Shown here: piece by piece, positions 34,601-45,700 of the stretch | Layout: the number at the start of each line of letters is the position of its first letter | Position numbering within the stretch: the stretch's first letter is position 1 | Origin: Saxidomus purpurata | Taxonomy: Eukaryota > Mollusca > Bivalvia > Venerida > Veneridae | DNA: 64,000 bases | Direction of reading: 5' to 3' | Assembly: GCA_022818135.1 (NCBI GenBank) | Contig: JAFMSR010000012.1 | Coordinates: forward strand, 26,464,971 to 26,528,970 | Made by a program: the position numbers and the translations under genes | The notes under the pieces: generated by a model | Database searches by the model: none | Told to the model about the DNA's origin: nothing | What the model saw: only the letters and a program-made list of their open reading frames with translations

Positions 34601-35859
34601 TTTATTCTAGAATATTTCATTTCCAAAATACACTTAGGCCAGAGGGATAGTATTTGAGCCGTCCCAGTAAACCGTTTATTTGTATAACTATACCTTAATA
34701 CAATTCAATCTAAGAAACAAAGTACCCCTTTTTATTAACCGAACTAGCTTTTTTCGAGAGTATTTGTTCTTTTCGACAAGACTTGATTAACGTGCCAGTC
34801 AGGTGTGCTGCGAGCGGGCTACCCAACCTTACTCCAACATGGGAGGGGGAGGTAGGAAGCTCCATGGCTCTAGATCAGCGGTTGCTTCAATCACCTACCT
34901 GACGTGCAGTAATCTAGTTTTTGTGACCACAAAGGCAAATATATAACTAAATTCATGTTCTATGTGAATAGTTTATGTTTTTGATCTTTCTCAAAATCTA
35001 AATCGAAATTATAACCGTAATGAAAGTCTGATATAATTGTGCTGAAAAACAATACATGTAAAAAAACTATGTAAAATCTGATTAAACTAATGCATATAAT
35101 ACCGGTGTAAAGCAAAGAATGCGGTAGCAAGATACATGTATACAATTTAAACACTTCGTATAGAAAAGTCAGTAGTATTTTTCACTTTTGGCCGGCATTA
35201 ACGTCAAAGTGGTAATCTAAAAAAAGCAAAAAAGATTTCTATGAAAATAACTGCACGATACCAATATAAATATCAAGTAAAGTAACGTTCGAAAATATAG
35301 TAAGTTATATTTTCGAAAATTTGATAACTAGACGGCTTGACGATATACCGTCGAATGGCTTGCTAAACACATGTAATGCACTAAAATCACGTGCAAAATT
35401 ACCGCCAAAACTACCAACCACTACACGTAGAACACGGTGTATGCTCCCGACAATAAATTCATATATAATTCGTTGACACTCATGCAATCATAATTATAAA
35501 ACATACTGAGTTGGTAAAACAAATATGAAAATATTAGTGTACATGTATCTATCTTATTAACTGTATTCTTAATTTGTATAGCAGTGTAGTAAGGCTCAAG
35601 GGCAAGCCCAAATTTAAAAAAAAGTCCATCAGTGGCATAAAGCCAAGATTAAGCTTCAAGCCATGGAAAAAAAGGCCATAAATGTAAATTCAAAGTACAC
35701 ATTTTGGTCGACAGAAAATTCTCACTTTTCCTAGAAGAGTTGGTAAGGTTTGTTTTAGAATATTGTGCCAAATTGAAAACAGTGAAGCATTCCTGTGTTG
35801 TAGAGCTGTGTTCAAACCGTTCGATAATTGAGAGGTACTTCGGTTTTAAAAGTAGAGAT
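26495..35859. other. Intergenic region upstream of the SRCR gene
   Basis: Contains at 26700-26960 a fragment of a molluscan repeat, an AAGT microsatellite, and at about 31548-31600 a B-box-like CAGGACTTGAACTC (minus-strand SINE piece). No exon or conserved domain was recognised. Untranslated first exons and promoters of both genes should lie here but cannot be placed by eye. Confidence 0.5.
31619..31661 (+). repeat. AAGT tetranucleotide microsatellite
   Basis: About 10.5 uninterrupted AAGT units. Confidence 0.97.
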
Positions 35860-36359
35860 NNNNNNNNNNNNNNNNNNNNNNNNNNNNNNNNNNNNNNNNN
35901 NNNNNNNNNNNNNNNNNNNNNNNNNNNNNNNNNNNNNNNNNNNNNNNNNNNNNNNNNNNNNNNNNNNNNNNNNNNNNNNNNNNNNNNNNNNNNNNNNNNN
36001 NNNNNNNNNNNNNNNNNNNNNNNNNNNNNNNNNNNNNNNNNNNNNNNNNNNNNNNNNNNNNNNNNNNNNNNNNNNNNNNNNNNNNNNNNNNNNNNNNNNN
36101 NNNNNNNNNNNNNNNNNNNNNNNNNNNNNNNNNNNNNNNNNNNNNNNNNNNNNNNNNNNNNNNNNNNNNNNNNNNNNNNNNNNNNNNNNNNNNNNNNNNN
36201 NNNNNNNNNNNNNNNNNNNNNNNNNNNNNNNNNNNNNNNNNNNNNNNNNNNNNNNNNNNNNNNNNNNNNNNNNNNNNNNNNNNNNNNNNNNNNNNNNNNN
36301 NNNNNNNNNNNNNNNNNNNNNNNNNNNNNNNNNNNNNNNNNNNNNNNNNNNNNNNNNNN
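35860..36359. other. Assembly gap of 500 N
   Basis: Exactly 500 undetermined bases, a conventional placeholder, so the true distance is unknown. It lies between the divergent genes, where 5' exons of the EGF gene would be expected. Confidence 0.99.
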
Positions 36360-36639
36360 GTCCAAGTTTGTATCACATCAATGAATCATGAAATAGTGCA
36401 TCACAGAAATTGCCAGTCAAACTGTAAAAATTTAATAAAAATTATTATGAACGTGAAATGTGCAAGCTAAAAATGGGTAAATTACTAAAGGACAATCACA
36501 ACATATGTGTGTTGTGCTTAAACTTAAGAATATGTAAAATCTGAGACTCTATTAAGACTATTAAAAGATTCAAATATTATTGAAAATTAATCTAAAATTA
36601 ACTGGCCATTAAATGGGCTTGAGGATTTCAATGAACGTA

Positions 36640-37010
36640 ATCAATATATTACAAATAAACTTCTTCAACAGGGCTACCGTTATTACAAATTGCGTAAATA
36701 TTTTGCTAAATTTTCTATCGTAATTCTGATTTGGTTTTGAAATTCAATAGTAATCTAAAGACTCTTCTGCGAGAAGGTATTTCAAAACCCGATTTTTAGG
36801 GGATGTGGTTTACAAACTTCGTAAGATTTTTGGGTCATGGCATTTTCCAACTGTATTTGCTAAAATTATAAAACGTTTTGTTAAAAGGGTTACGACCCAA
36901 CTGTTTTGAGACACACCGCATGTTTGGTGTTCAACCCGTTTACAGTTGGACGCTATGCTTCCCTCTTTGATTGTGTCTGACGGAAGAGGGGAGGACTCTG
37001 TGATGGGCGT
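36640..37010 (+). pseudogene. Unidentified retroelement ORF end
   Basis: A plus-strand frame, interrupted near 36720 and 36800, reads GYRYYKLRKYFAKF, GDVVYKLRKI and [20 protein letters not shown] (to about 36950), before a stop region. I recall YGDVVYKLRKI-like strings from metazoan retroelement proteins but cannot name the family. The coding continues across the left border of the duplicated segment at 36875. Confidence 0.45.
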
Positions 37011-37600
37011 TTTTAAATCCCACTGGGACGAAACTGTTTTGATTTCTGTCCTCTGGCCTGTTTCGTCGGGCCCTTAAGGGTGTTTCTCTTGGTGCTCTGC
37101 CTTCTGCAAAGGCATTGAGTACATACGTTTTTTTGGTTCTCAAGGTTTGCTTTTTATATATTTATCACGAGCATTTTTGTGTTTTACATACCATGCCTTT
37201 TTGTTTCCATTGCGTGTGTTAGAGATTCACCTAGCAGGGATTACTTTTTTTACACTGTCCTGTGGCTTTGGAACAGGTGGGGGTATGAGTGAGGTTGGGT
37301 GCGCACCATAAACCGGTTTAAGCTCCCCAGTGGTGTTTTTGCCACTGACCGTTCCAAGGCGGTGCCCCACTGTGTTCCTTTTTATTGTTCGTTTTGTCCT
37401 CGTGTGTTTGCTTTGTATGCTAGTGTGTGTTGGTAGTGTATATGTGTGTGTGTCTGTTGTGTGTGTGTGTCGTGTGTGTGTGCGTGTGTGTGTGTGTGTG
37501 TGTTGGTGGTGTGCCTTCTGGGTGCTGTGGGGCTCGTTTTGGGAGGCTGCGTTTTTGGTACGTGGCATTCCCTGTTTGATATTATTTTTGTTTTTTTGTT
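36875..37600. repeat. Retroelement tail, copy 1 of a 0.73-kb duplicated segment
   Basis: Nearly identical to 58310-59065 in the same orientation, apart from GT-repeat length. It includes a coding end on the plus strand (continuing from about 36640) and a GT microsatellite (37438-37504). It abuts the minus-strand LINE fragment exactly at 37600. It may be the 3' part of a plus-strand element, or the 3' UTR of the minus-strand LINE. Confidence 0.7.
37438..37504 (+). repeat. GT-rich microsatellite (short, interrupted)
   Basis: GT runs broken by TCT and CGT, in retroelement copy 1. Confidence 0.95.
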
Positions 37601-38400
37601 GTTTTGATGGCATGCTTGAAGGTGTGGGAAGATTGAATATCTCTAAGATTTTGAGGAAGGCCGTTCCATAGAGCAATACCTTAAAAGCAAAGATTTTCTA
37701 CCAAAGCTTCCTACCTTTGGTAAAGAAAATCGTCCTGTGTCCTAAAAGAATAGCTTACACTGGAATCTGATAAAAAGTGCAGACACTCTGAACCTGGTAC
37801 GCGGTCATGGACCTGATTAAGGGGTACAAATGCTCCTTAAGGTTTTTGGGACTATGTCAGACTTTTATTTTATGGACATGACAAAGAGTTATCTGATCAA
37901 CTCTTTTGGAGACCGGTAACCAGTTAAGAACCTTAAATTGCTCTAGCCTAACATGTGACCTGCTGTCCTTATTTAAAACAAAACGAACCAATTTATTCTG
38001 GGTTGTTTGAAGCCTTTTCTTCCAATACTGAGTCAAACTTGGGTACCAAAAAGAACAAACATAATCAAAATGGCACTGAATTAAGGACATGACCAAGAGT
38101 CTCCTAGTGTGGAGATCCAAGAATTGACTTTTCCGATACAAGTATTTCAGCCGGGCATTTGACTTCGTAATCACTGACCGTGCAATTTCATCACAGGAAA
38201 GGTTCTGGTCCAAAGTTGCACCTAGATATTTAACTGGCTGGTAGCCTGGATTTTGTACCATTACATGAAATATTTAAATTACTTTTTTCCTTTAACCTTG
38301 GTTTTGAACCAAAAAGAATAGACTCTGTTTTCCAGATGAAGTGAAAGCTTGTTTCGACAAGCCATTCACTTCATGCTCCATCTCAAGTGATAAGGTTCAA
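37601..38400 (-). pseudogene. LINE reverse transcriptase C-terminal fragment
   Basis: A 134-codon open frame at 38261-37857 reads VKYLGATLDQNLS, the thumb/connection SLIQCHFDYVCSFWYPSL, then KRLQTTQNKLVRFVLNKD, characteristic of Jockey/CR1-like LINE reverse transcriptases. Upstream in another frame is KTESILFGSKPRL (about 38330-38280). Downstream after stops is GIALWNGLPQNLRDIQ (37670-37620). It is 5'-truncated and frameshifted. Confidence 0.82.
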
Positions 38401-38579
38401 TTTCGGAGTCTTTTACCCAGGATCCCAGAGTCGTCGCCTTGTTTCTGACGACAATTAGAGATCAAATGTCATATGACAATATTTCGAGTCCGCTCAATAA
38501 CTCTTGGATCGTAGGATTTTAGAATAACTCACCACAAATGTTTACCATATGAACACGATGTACAGAGGGCATGTGGCAA

Positions 38580-38900
38580 CCACCTTGGTTCATGGTCAAG
38601 GTCACTGGAACTAAAAATAGAAAAACAAATCTACTCAATACCTCGAGTTAGGAATGACCAATTGCAATGAAACTTGGTGTGTAGGTAGCTTGCATTGAGG
38701 GTTGCTAGGGTCAAGGTCAAGGTCACTGTTACTAAAATAAACAAAAGCAAAAAACAAATTTCGGAGAGGGGGTCAAGGTCAAGGTCACTGCTACTAAATA
38801 TAGATTTTTTTGATAGTTTTTAAAATTTTTAATTGTTTGAATAAAAATTAGCAAAAATATATTTTTTAATGTCAAGGTCACTGTTACTAAAAATAGATTT
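38580..38900 (-). repeat. TGACCTTGACC tandem repeat block 3 (inverted)
   Basis: On the plus strand it reads GGTCAAGGTCAAGGTCACTG at about 38710 and 38771, and TCAAGGTCACTG at 38594 and 38873, with ACTAAAAATAGATTTT. It is the reverse complement of block 2. Confidence 0.75.
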
Positions 38901-39581
38901 TGGGTGGTTATTCACATATTCTGTTTTAGTATTACAATCATTGATAAACTGTCATGGGGAGACATAAATGTTTGTGAAAAAATAACCATCTTGTTTCACT
39001 AATTTTGGTCAATAAGATGAATTACTCGTTCGCATAATTTTTTAAAGTAATTATTGTGTTTTAAGAATCATTTTTGACTGAACTTTTAAGGTCATTTTGC
39101 AGCGTAGTATAAATGTACATTTAAATATTACCCCAATCACATTATTTTATTATCTTAAAGCAACAATTTCTACCCACTTTCTAAGCTCAAGGCTTCAAAT
39201 TCAGAATACAATAGTCAGAATATAGACCTTTTCAAAAAACTTTCAGGGTTTCCATACGTTAAGGCATTTATTATTTTTATAAAAACTACTGAATGTAATC
39301 TATTCGTTAATTTCCATGTGCAAGTCGTTGCTGTTCGAGTATTAGTTAAAATATTTCTTAAACTGTTTCTGCAGAATAGTGTGTCTTGGAAATGAAACCA
39401 CATTGATTATAATGTGCAAACATCTTAAAGGGTATAAGTAAAAGTACAGTCTTTACATTAGTACGGAGTAAGCTTTAAAAAGTGTTTATAATAGCGAAGC
39501 AAAAAGTATCAACAAACACTAAACCCTCGATATCTTAATTTAAGAAAAGTATGATAGATAAATTTAATTACATTTATTTAG
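38901..39581. other. Sequence before the first EGF exon seen
   Basis: AT-rich and without repeats that I recognise. It ends in the pyrimidine-rich acceptor of EGF exon 1, so at least its right part is intron. Confidence 0.55.
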
Positions 39582-39707
39582 ATATAGACGAATGTTCAGC
39601 AAGCACGAGTATATGTCAACACATGTGTACAAATACAGAGGGGAGCTTCGAATGTTCATGTACTAATGGTTATAGACTTGACAGCAAAGACTCAAGTAAA
39701 TGTAGAG
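39582..39707 (+). CDS. EGF exon 1: cbEGF
   Basis: A 126-nt phase 1-1 exon after TTATTTAG. It reads [26 protein letters not shown] and SSKC: six cysteines with calcium-binding and hydroxylation consensus. It is the first exon of the gene I can find; earlier exons must lie upstream because it is entered in phase 1. Confidence 0.88.
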
Positions 39708-42700
39708 GTGGGATATGAAATTTGAACGCTTATTTTTCGATTTTGCACCGAATAAACAAACCTTTTACGAGTTATTTTAATTGCTTGTTCATAAAAGTAG
39801 AAACGTATTGTTTGTTTCGGAGGAAATTCTGTACTTTATAGCCATTACCTAGTCACTATTTTTTCTTAATAGCGAAACTATATTATCATCCCCTTGAGGG
39901 GACCATTTTTATCTGCACTGATATGTTAAACGTGGTATCACATTCTTTAGCTATCGGTATTTCAAAGACGTCTTAGCTTTTATACACAAACATTTTTTAT
40001 CAATAACAAACAGTGATTTTCATTTTGTACTTTTAATACTCCAATTAATAAAGGTGTCTTTTACTTGAGAGTCCCTTCCTCTACTAACATTTAGTTGGGG
40101 AGAATTTATATCATAGATATCAACGAATGCGAAGAGGGGCTGCACAATTGTACACATGTATGTAACAACACTGTGGGCAGTTATACATGTCAATGTTTTA
40201 CTGGATTTTATATCAACGCAGCAACAGGAACTTGTAATCAAACAGAAGGTAGATTATTGTCAAAATATCATTATATTATTGTAGATATAAAAGCCGGCGA
40301 AAATACACTTGGGATTTTTTTATTTCCGTCTTCATGTAAAAAAACAGTATAATAAATTTATGAATTACGGTTCATCCTTGTTTATATGCTGTCTCGGCCA
40401 AAACATATTTTGTTTTAAACGAAATTCCCATTCTAAGTAAATACATGTATATATTTTACTAACGTAGTAAACAGTCAATAACAGTCAATAGTAATTCTAA
40501 TTAGAAATAAAGACTGTTTTCTCATATAGTGGCCGCATGCCCAACATCGGATATCGATGCCTGTTCTGACACAGATGGCTGTACACTAGAAAATGAAGTA
40601 CCAGTTTGCTTCTGCAGAGAAGGATACGAATTAGATAGCACTGGGGAACACTGTGAAGGTAAAGTCAACATATTCAACGACAATATCTAAAGTAAATCTG
40701 ATAAGTTCTCTTAACTGTTCCTATAAATATACAGCTAACTCTTTACAAATTTATCCACATAAGTTGAGATTGTTCTCCGAACTTAAATCAATTTGAATTA
40801 TTTTATCCTCTTAGACATCGATGAATGCAGTAGAGGAATATGTCCACAAAATTGTGTCAATACGGACGGTGACTTTGAATGTATTTGCTACCCAGGCTAC
40901 ACACTCGAGGACAGAACAACATGTGAAGGTATGCTTTTGAATTTAACTTTTTCTAATGATATTTAACAACCCTTTAGGAAGATTTGAATCATGTAGTATC
41001 ACTGTATATTTTTGTATTTGAACGTTTCTTCTGACAAAAACGATGTGCAAGAATCTTAATAAATAACGGCATAATCTTTACGTAAAGCAATATTAGCTTA
41101 AGCTTAAGCTCAAAAATAGTATGCCGATTAAAATTGTACTTATTTCCTTTCAAGAATGTGATGTTCTTCATTGGGGAGAAAATTGCACACAAGACTGTGT
41201 ATGTACCGGCCGAGGTGCTAACAGATGTGACAATGTCAAAGGGTGCGTTTGTGACCCTGGTTGGCAAGGTGACACGTGTAATGATGATATTGACGAGTGT
41301 GCCTCGCAGAACCAGGTCTGCGACGACTCTCGAAAGAAATGTGTCAACAACTTAGGATCATACCGCTGTGAATGTAAGGTTGGATTTGTCGAAACAAAGC
41401 ATGGGACATGTACAGGTAAATATGTAAGATTAAACATATGGTAGTATTTGACAACTGCGATCAGGAAGTCGCAGCTAATGCTTTGGAATCCCAAGAACCA
41501 TGGGTCTGATATGATGGGCACTTGAAGTGTGGCAAATCGTAAATGTAAATTATACCACATTCTATCAGCTGTACGAGTAAGGAATTAATGGTGTACTCTT
41601 TCTCAGATAAAAGAAAAGTTTGAGTATCTTTGTTTCGTAATCGAGGTAAAAATTGAAGATATAAACTATATCACTACGCTAATGATCATGTTTACTTGAT
41701 ACGTGGATTTAAATAATCTTTAAATGAATTTCAGTTTTTACTAGATCACTTTAGCAATTATGATAACTTATATTTAGAATTATGTCTTATGTTTAATGTA
41801 GTTGTCATCATGGAGTCAATCTATTGTATGGTGTTTCGTTGTGGGTTGCACCGATTTAGTTTGATACATTACTGACTCATTGCTGACATCGACTCTGTAG
41901 ACAAATCATGCTCTAACTGCAACTGATGTACGTAGTGGCTAAATGTTTTGGTTTCCAGAAACTGGCTTTTTAAAAATGAAATATGTGAAATTTCAGATTT
42001 GGATGAATGTTTAGATCCAAGGCTGAATAAATGTTCACAGATATGCGAAAATACTTTCGGTAGCTATTCTTGCAAATGCAATGCTGGGTATACAAAAGAG
42101 AATGAAACGACATGTAAAGGTATGTTAGGTATAAGACACATTTAACGTCCATTTTATGCAGAAAAACGCATAAACAAATCTAAATGTACAAATGTCGAAG
42201 AAATTCTGCACTTGCTCAACAATATTTTGACTTCAGCGCGCATTATGTCCATTGCTTCATTAATAGAACAAAATTTATATTGTGTAGCCCAAAAGTTACA
42301 CAATCATCAACAAAAATAGAAAGTAAGTAGCAAATGTACACATTGTTCCAAATTCACCTTTAAAATTAAATATATGCAGCGAGATTTCGGCGATGAAAGT
42401 TTAGTTTGCATTCAGTTGTAGTCTCTTTTTAAACGTTACTTAACACATGTGTCATACTGAAACTATAAGTGTTCAATGAAAGTTTTTGTCACAACTTGTC
42501 AATTTTCAGTACAATGTACATGTTTCTTGTGTTTCACCATTTTTTCTTTTTGTACAATGCTCTTGTATCCAATCAATTTTATGGTCCGGTGATAATGGCA
42601 TCTGCTTATCGAAGTGAACAATTTCTATGATTTGTCAGTTAACGTGAAGTATTTTCATGGAAAAGACACTTAATGCCACATTAACCTCTGTGCACAAACC

Positions 42701-45700
42701 TAAAATAAGAACGATGTTTAAAAGTAGTTGGTTCTTTCTTTCCTTACTGGTTGCTTCCATAATGGATTTGTCTTATACAGTTTTTTTAAAATGTCAATAC
42801 TTCAAAAAGGCAAGGAGTATAACTTAAGTGGCACGTAGTAATAAGAGAAAGACTGACTTATGTACATACAACAGGTGAGAGAAAAGATATCAAATAGTAC
42901 CATAACTTATAATTTAAAGGTACATAAATTATATTACATTAGTTTTATTATCGCCCTTTTTTCTCCAGACATAGACGAATGTAAGCTAGGAATATCCCTA
43001 TGCGATCAGATCTGTGTAAATGACCCAGGGAAACACAGCTGCCGCTGTAACTTTGGTTATACTCTGAGCGACGATCGCGAAAGCTGCATTAAAAGTAAGT
43101 TCATTTAATAATATCATGTCTTGTTGGTCTACGTTTTATTATTTCTTTTTTCAATTGCACATTAAAATAATATGACCATTCAAATTGACATGTTGTAGAG
43201 ACAGATGCTTACAAACTGTAGAAGCTGTGATAACATGTAAACAATAGTATACAAAGTCATTATACTCGCCGAACACAAATGTCCGTTTCTGTCTGTCTGT
43301 TTGTAGACGGAAATGATACTTCACACAAGTGATAAGTACAATGCCTACTTGTGCATGGTTTATGTCTCGGGTCTCTAGGTAAAATGTCAAGGTCACAGGG
43401 GCTCGAGATAGTAAAAACATGTGGACGTTATATCTCCAAATCCCTGGTCAGAATTTAATGAGACTTCACACAGGTGATAAGTATAATGCCTAGTTGTGCA
43501 TGGTCTGTGTTTCGGTTACTAGGTCAAAAGTCACAGGGGCTGAGGTAGTTAAATCTTGTGCGCTTTTAATCTCCTAAAGCCCTGGTCAGAGTTTAATGAT
43601 ATTTCACAGAACCCTCAAGTTGTGCAGGTCCAATAATGAAAGCATCAGATATTACATAAATTTTATATACTGTGTCAGTAGGGTGTTTTGGGGTATTCAT
43701 CACCATCAGTGATGATTTCCATCTTTTTTTAAATAAATACAGCAATGAAAACAATCCTTAACAATGGATGGATTATCAAGTTTCTACTCAACTGTTTCTC
43801 CTTCAAATTATGATGGTCACTTTATAAGAAAATGTGAGGTTAAACTCGTTTACATGCCATTTTAAATTCAAGCACATTTCTGATTCCAGTATCGGACCCT
43901 TGTTTGGAGATCAATAACCTTACATGTACACATTTCTGTCTAGTAGACAGTAACTCTGCAAAATGTTCATGCCGTGTAGGTTACACACTTCAATCCGACA
44001 CAGAAACCTGTACCGGTAAGTCTGGTGTAATTTATACAAGTGTAACCTGTTTTCGCTATACAAAATATTTTTTAAGACATTAGAGCGTAAAAGATAGCAA
44101 TAGTAAAATTATCAATGAACATTTCAATCAATTTGTATATTTTCTATCAAACTAATCGCCCTTAGATTTTGGTGAAAAACTATGGGTCTCCGAACTGTCT
44201 GAAATTAACAGGTTTTAGAATCAATCATGTAATAAAGGGGATCCTGTATAAATTCCTGTAAAGTTTTCTGTATAATTTGAAAATCTTAGATAGTTGCAAC
44301 GCTTTTTAAATCCCAGTAAAAGCATATAGTGTAGCGGTGCAGTTTATTTGTTGATATATCATTTTAAAGAAATTAAAATCACTCTCACAATCTGTGGACG
44401 AGCAGCTTTAATATAGACGTAGCTATTGCAAAACATTTTGTAGAGATGGTGAATCTTTCTTAAATTTTTAGATATAAACGAATGTGAGGAAGCCGATGGA
44501 AACCAGTGCGACATAAACGCTAATTGTACTAATACAGACGGAACATTCATGTGTGAATGTCCAGCTGGAATGCAGCTTGAGAATGACGGCCGCACATGCA
44601 CAGGTTGCTTATATCATCATAATAGATTATTTTAGAAGCAATAAATAGTTACTAGATTTGTTTGATGATTATTGACGTAATATTGATGGATTAAAATACA
44701 ATATTATAGTCCGTTTTAAGAACATATGTACAATTAACTTGACGCAAAGTGTCAATCAATACCAATTAAATTCGACTTTACCTTCGACAAATGAATGCAC
44801 GTGGAAAATAGTTAGCACGCCCCCTCCAAAACAAGACTGTATACCTACCACTGTCATCTGCATGATTTTCACTAGACTGTATATCAATAGCAATCACGAG
44901 TAAAATCACGACGCTTTCGCTATGTATTTGTTTTCATTCATTCCAGAATGCGACAATTATCATTTTGGCAAGAATTGTCTTCAGAACTGTAGTTGTTTGT
45001 ATGGGACGTGCGACAAGAAAACAGGTAATTTAAAAATAGCTGAACAACCGAAGCTACATTTGAATAGTTCGCTCTTATTTGGATGAAAATGAGAAATGAT
45101 TATATTCTTGATTGCCAGACAGATGCGCGTCTACCATAACATTACTTACGGTAATCACTCGTAAATGTCTGATGCTTTACTTTGTAAAAACATAATTCGC
45201 GAGTAAATATATCTGTATTCATATTTTTTCAGCGCTATAGTTGTTTAATACAGTTTTGCAATTGGTCCGTACTTACATATTGCCCTTTGTTTATACAGGC
45301 TGCGAGTGCGACCCAGGCTGGGGAGGTGCGTTCTGTGACTCAGATATTGACGAATGTGACACGAATCAGCTGATTTGCAATGAAATAAAGACTGTCTGTG
45401 TCAATACTCTAGGCAGTGCAGAATGTTCCTGCAAAACAGGCTATACAAATATCTTTGGCGTCTGTACAGGTAAATTATCTAAAGTACGATTCTATCTAAT
45501 ATGAGGACTTAGACAGACTTAGACTACAAAACTGATCAGAAGTATTATGCCCGCCATATTCATTTTTTTCGATTACAATTTTCGTAACTTTTTCCAGTCG
45601 GGAACTTTAGATGAAGTTCATCTTAAATAGAATGATACAAGGAAACTTTATTTGTACTAGTCAACATGCATTCATGCGTGTCCCATGTGTTGAGGGACCA

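Noticed and set aside
35649..36391. Long open frames on both strands
   Set aside because: They span the 500-N gap and are artefacts of undetermined bases.
37438..37504. CRISPR-like repeats in this or the other tandem arrays
   Set aside because: Eukaryotic micro- and minisatellites; no spaced conserved repeats with unique spacers and no cas genes.
37227..37676. 149-codon minus-strand open frame with a His-Thr run
   Set aside because: The run is the GT microsatellite read on the other strand; only its first residues resemble the LINE tail, and in a shifted frame.
41168..41560. 130-codon minus-strand frame opposite EGF exon 5
   Set aside because: Antisense shadow of the EGF exon.
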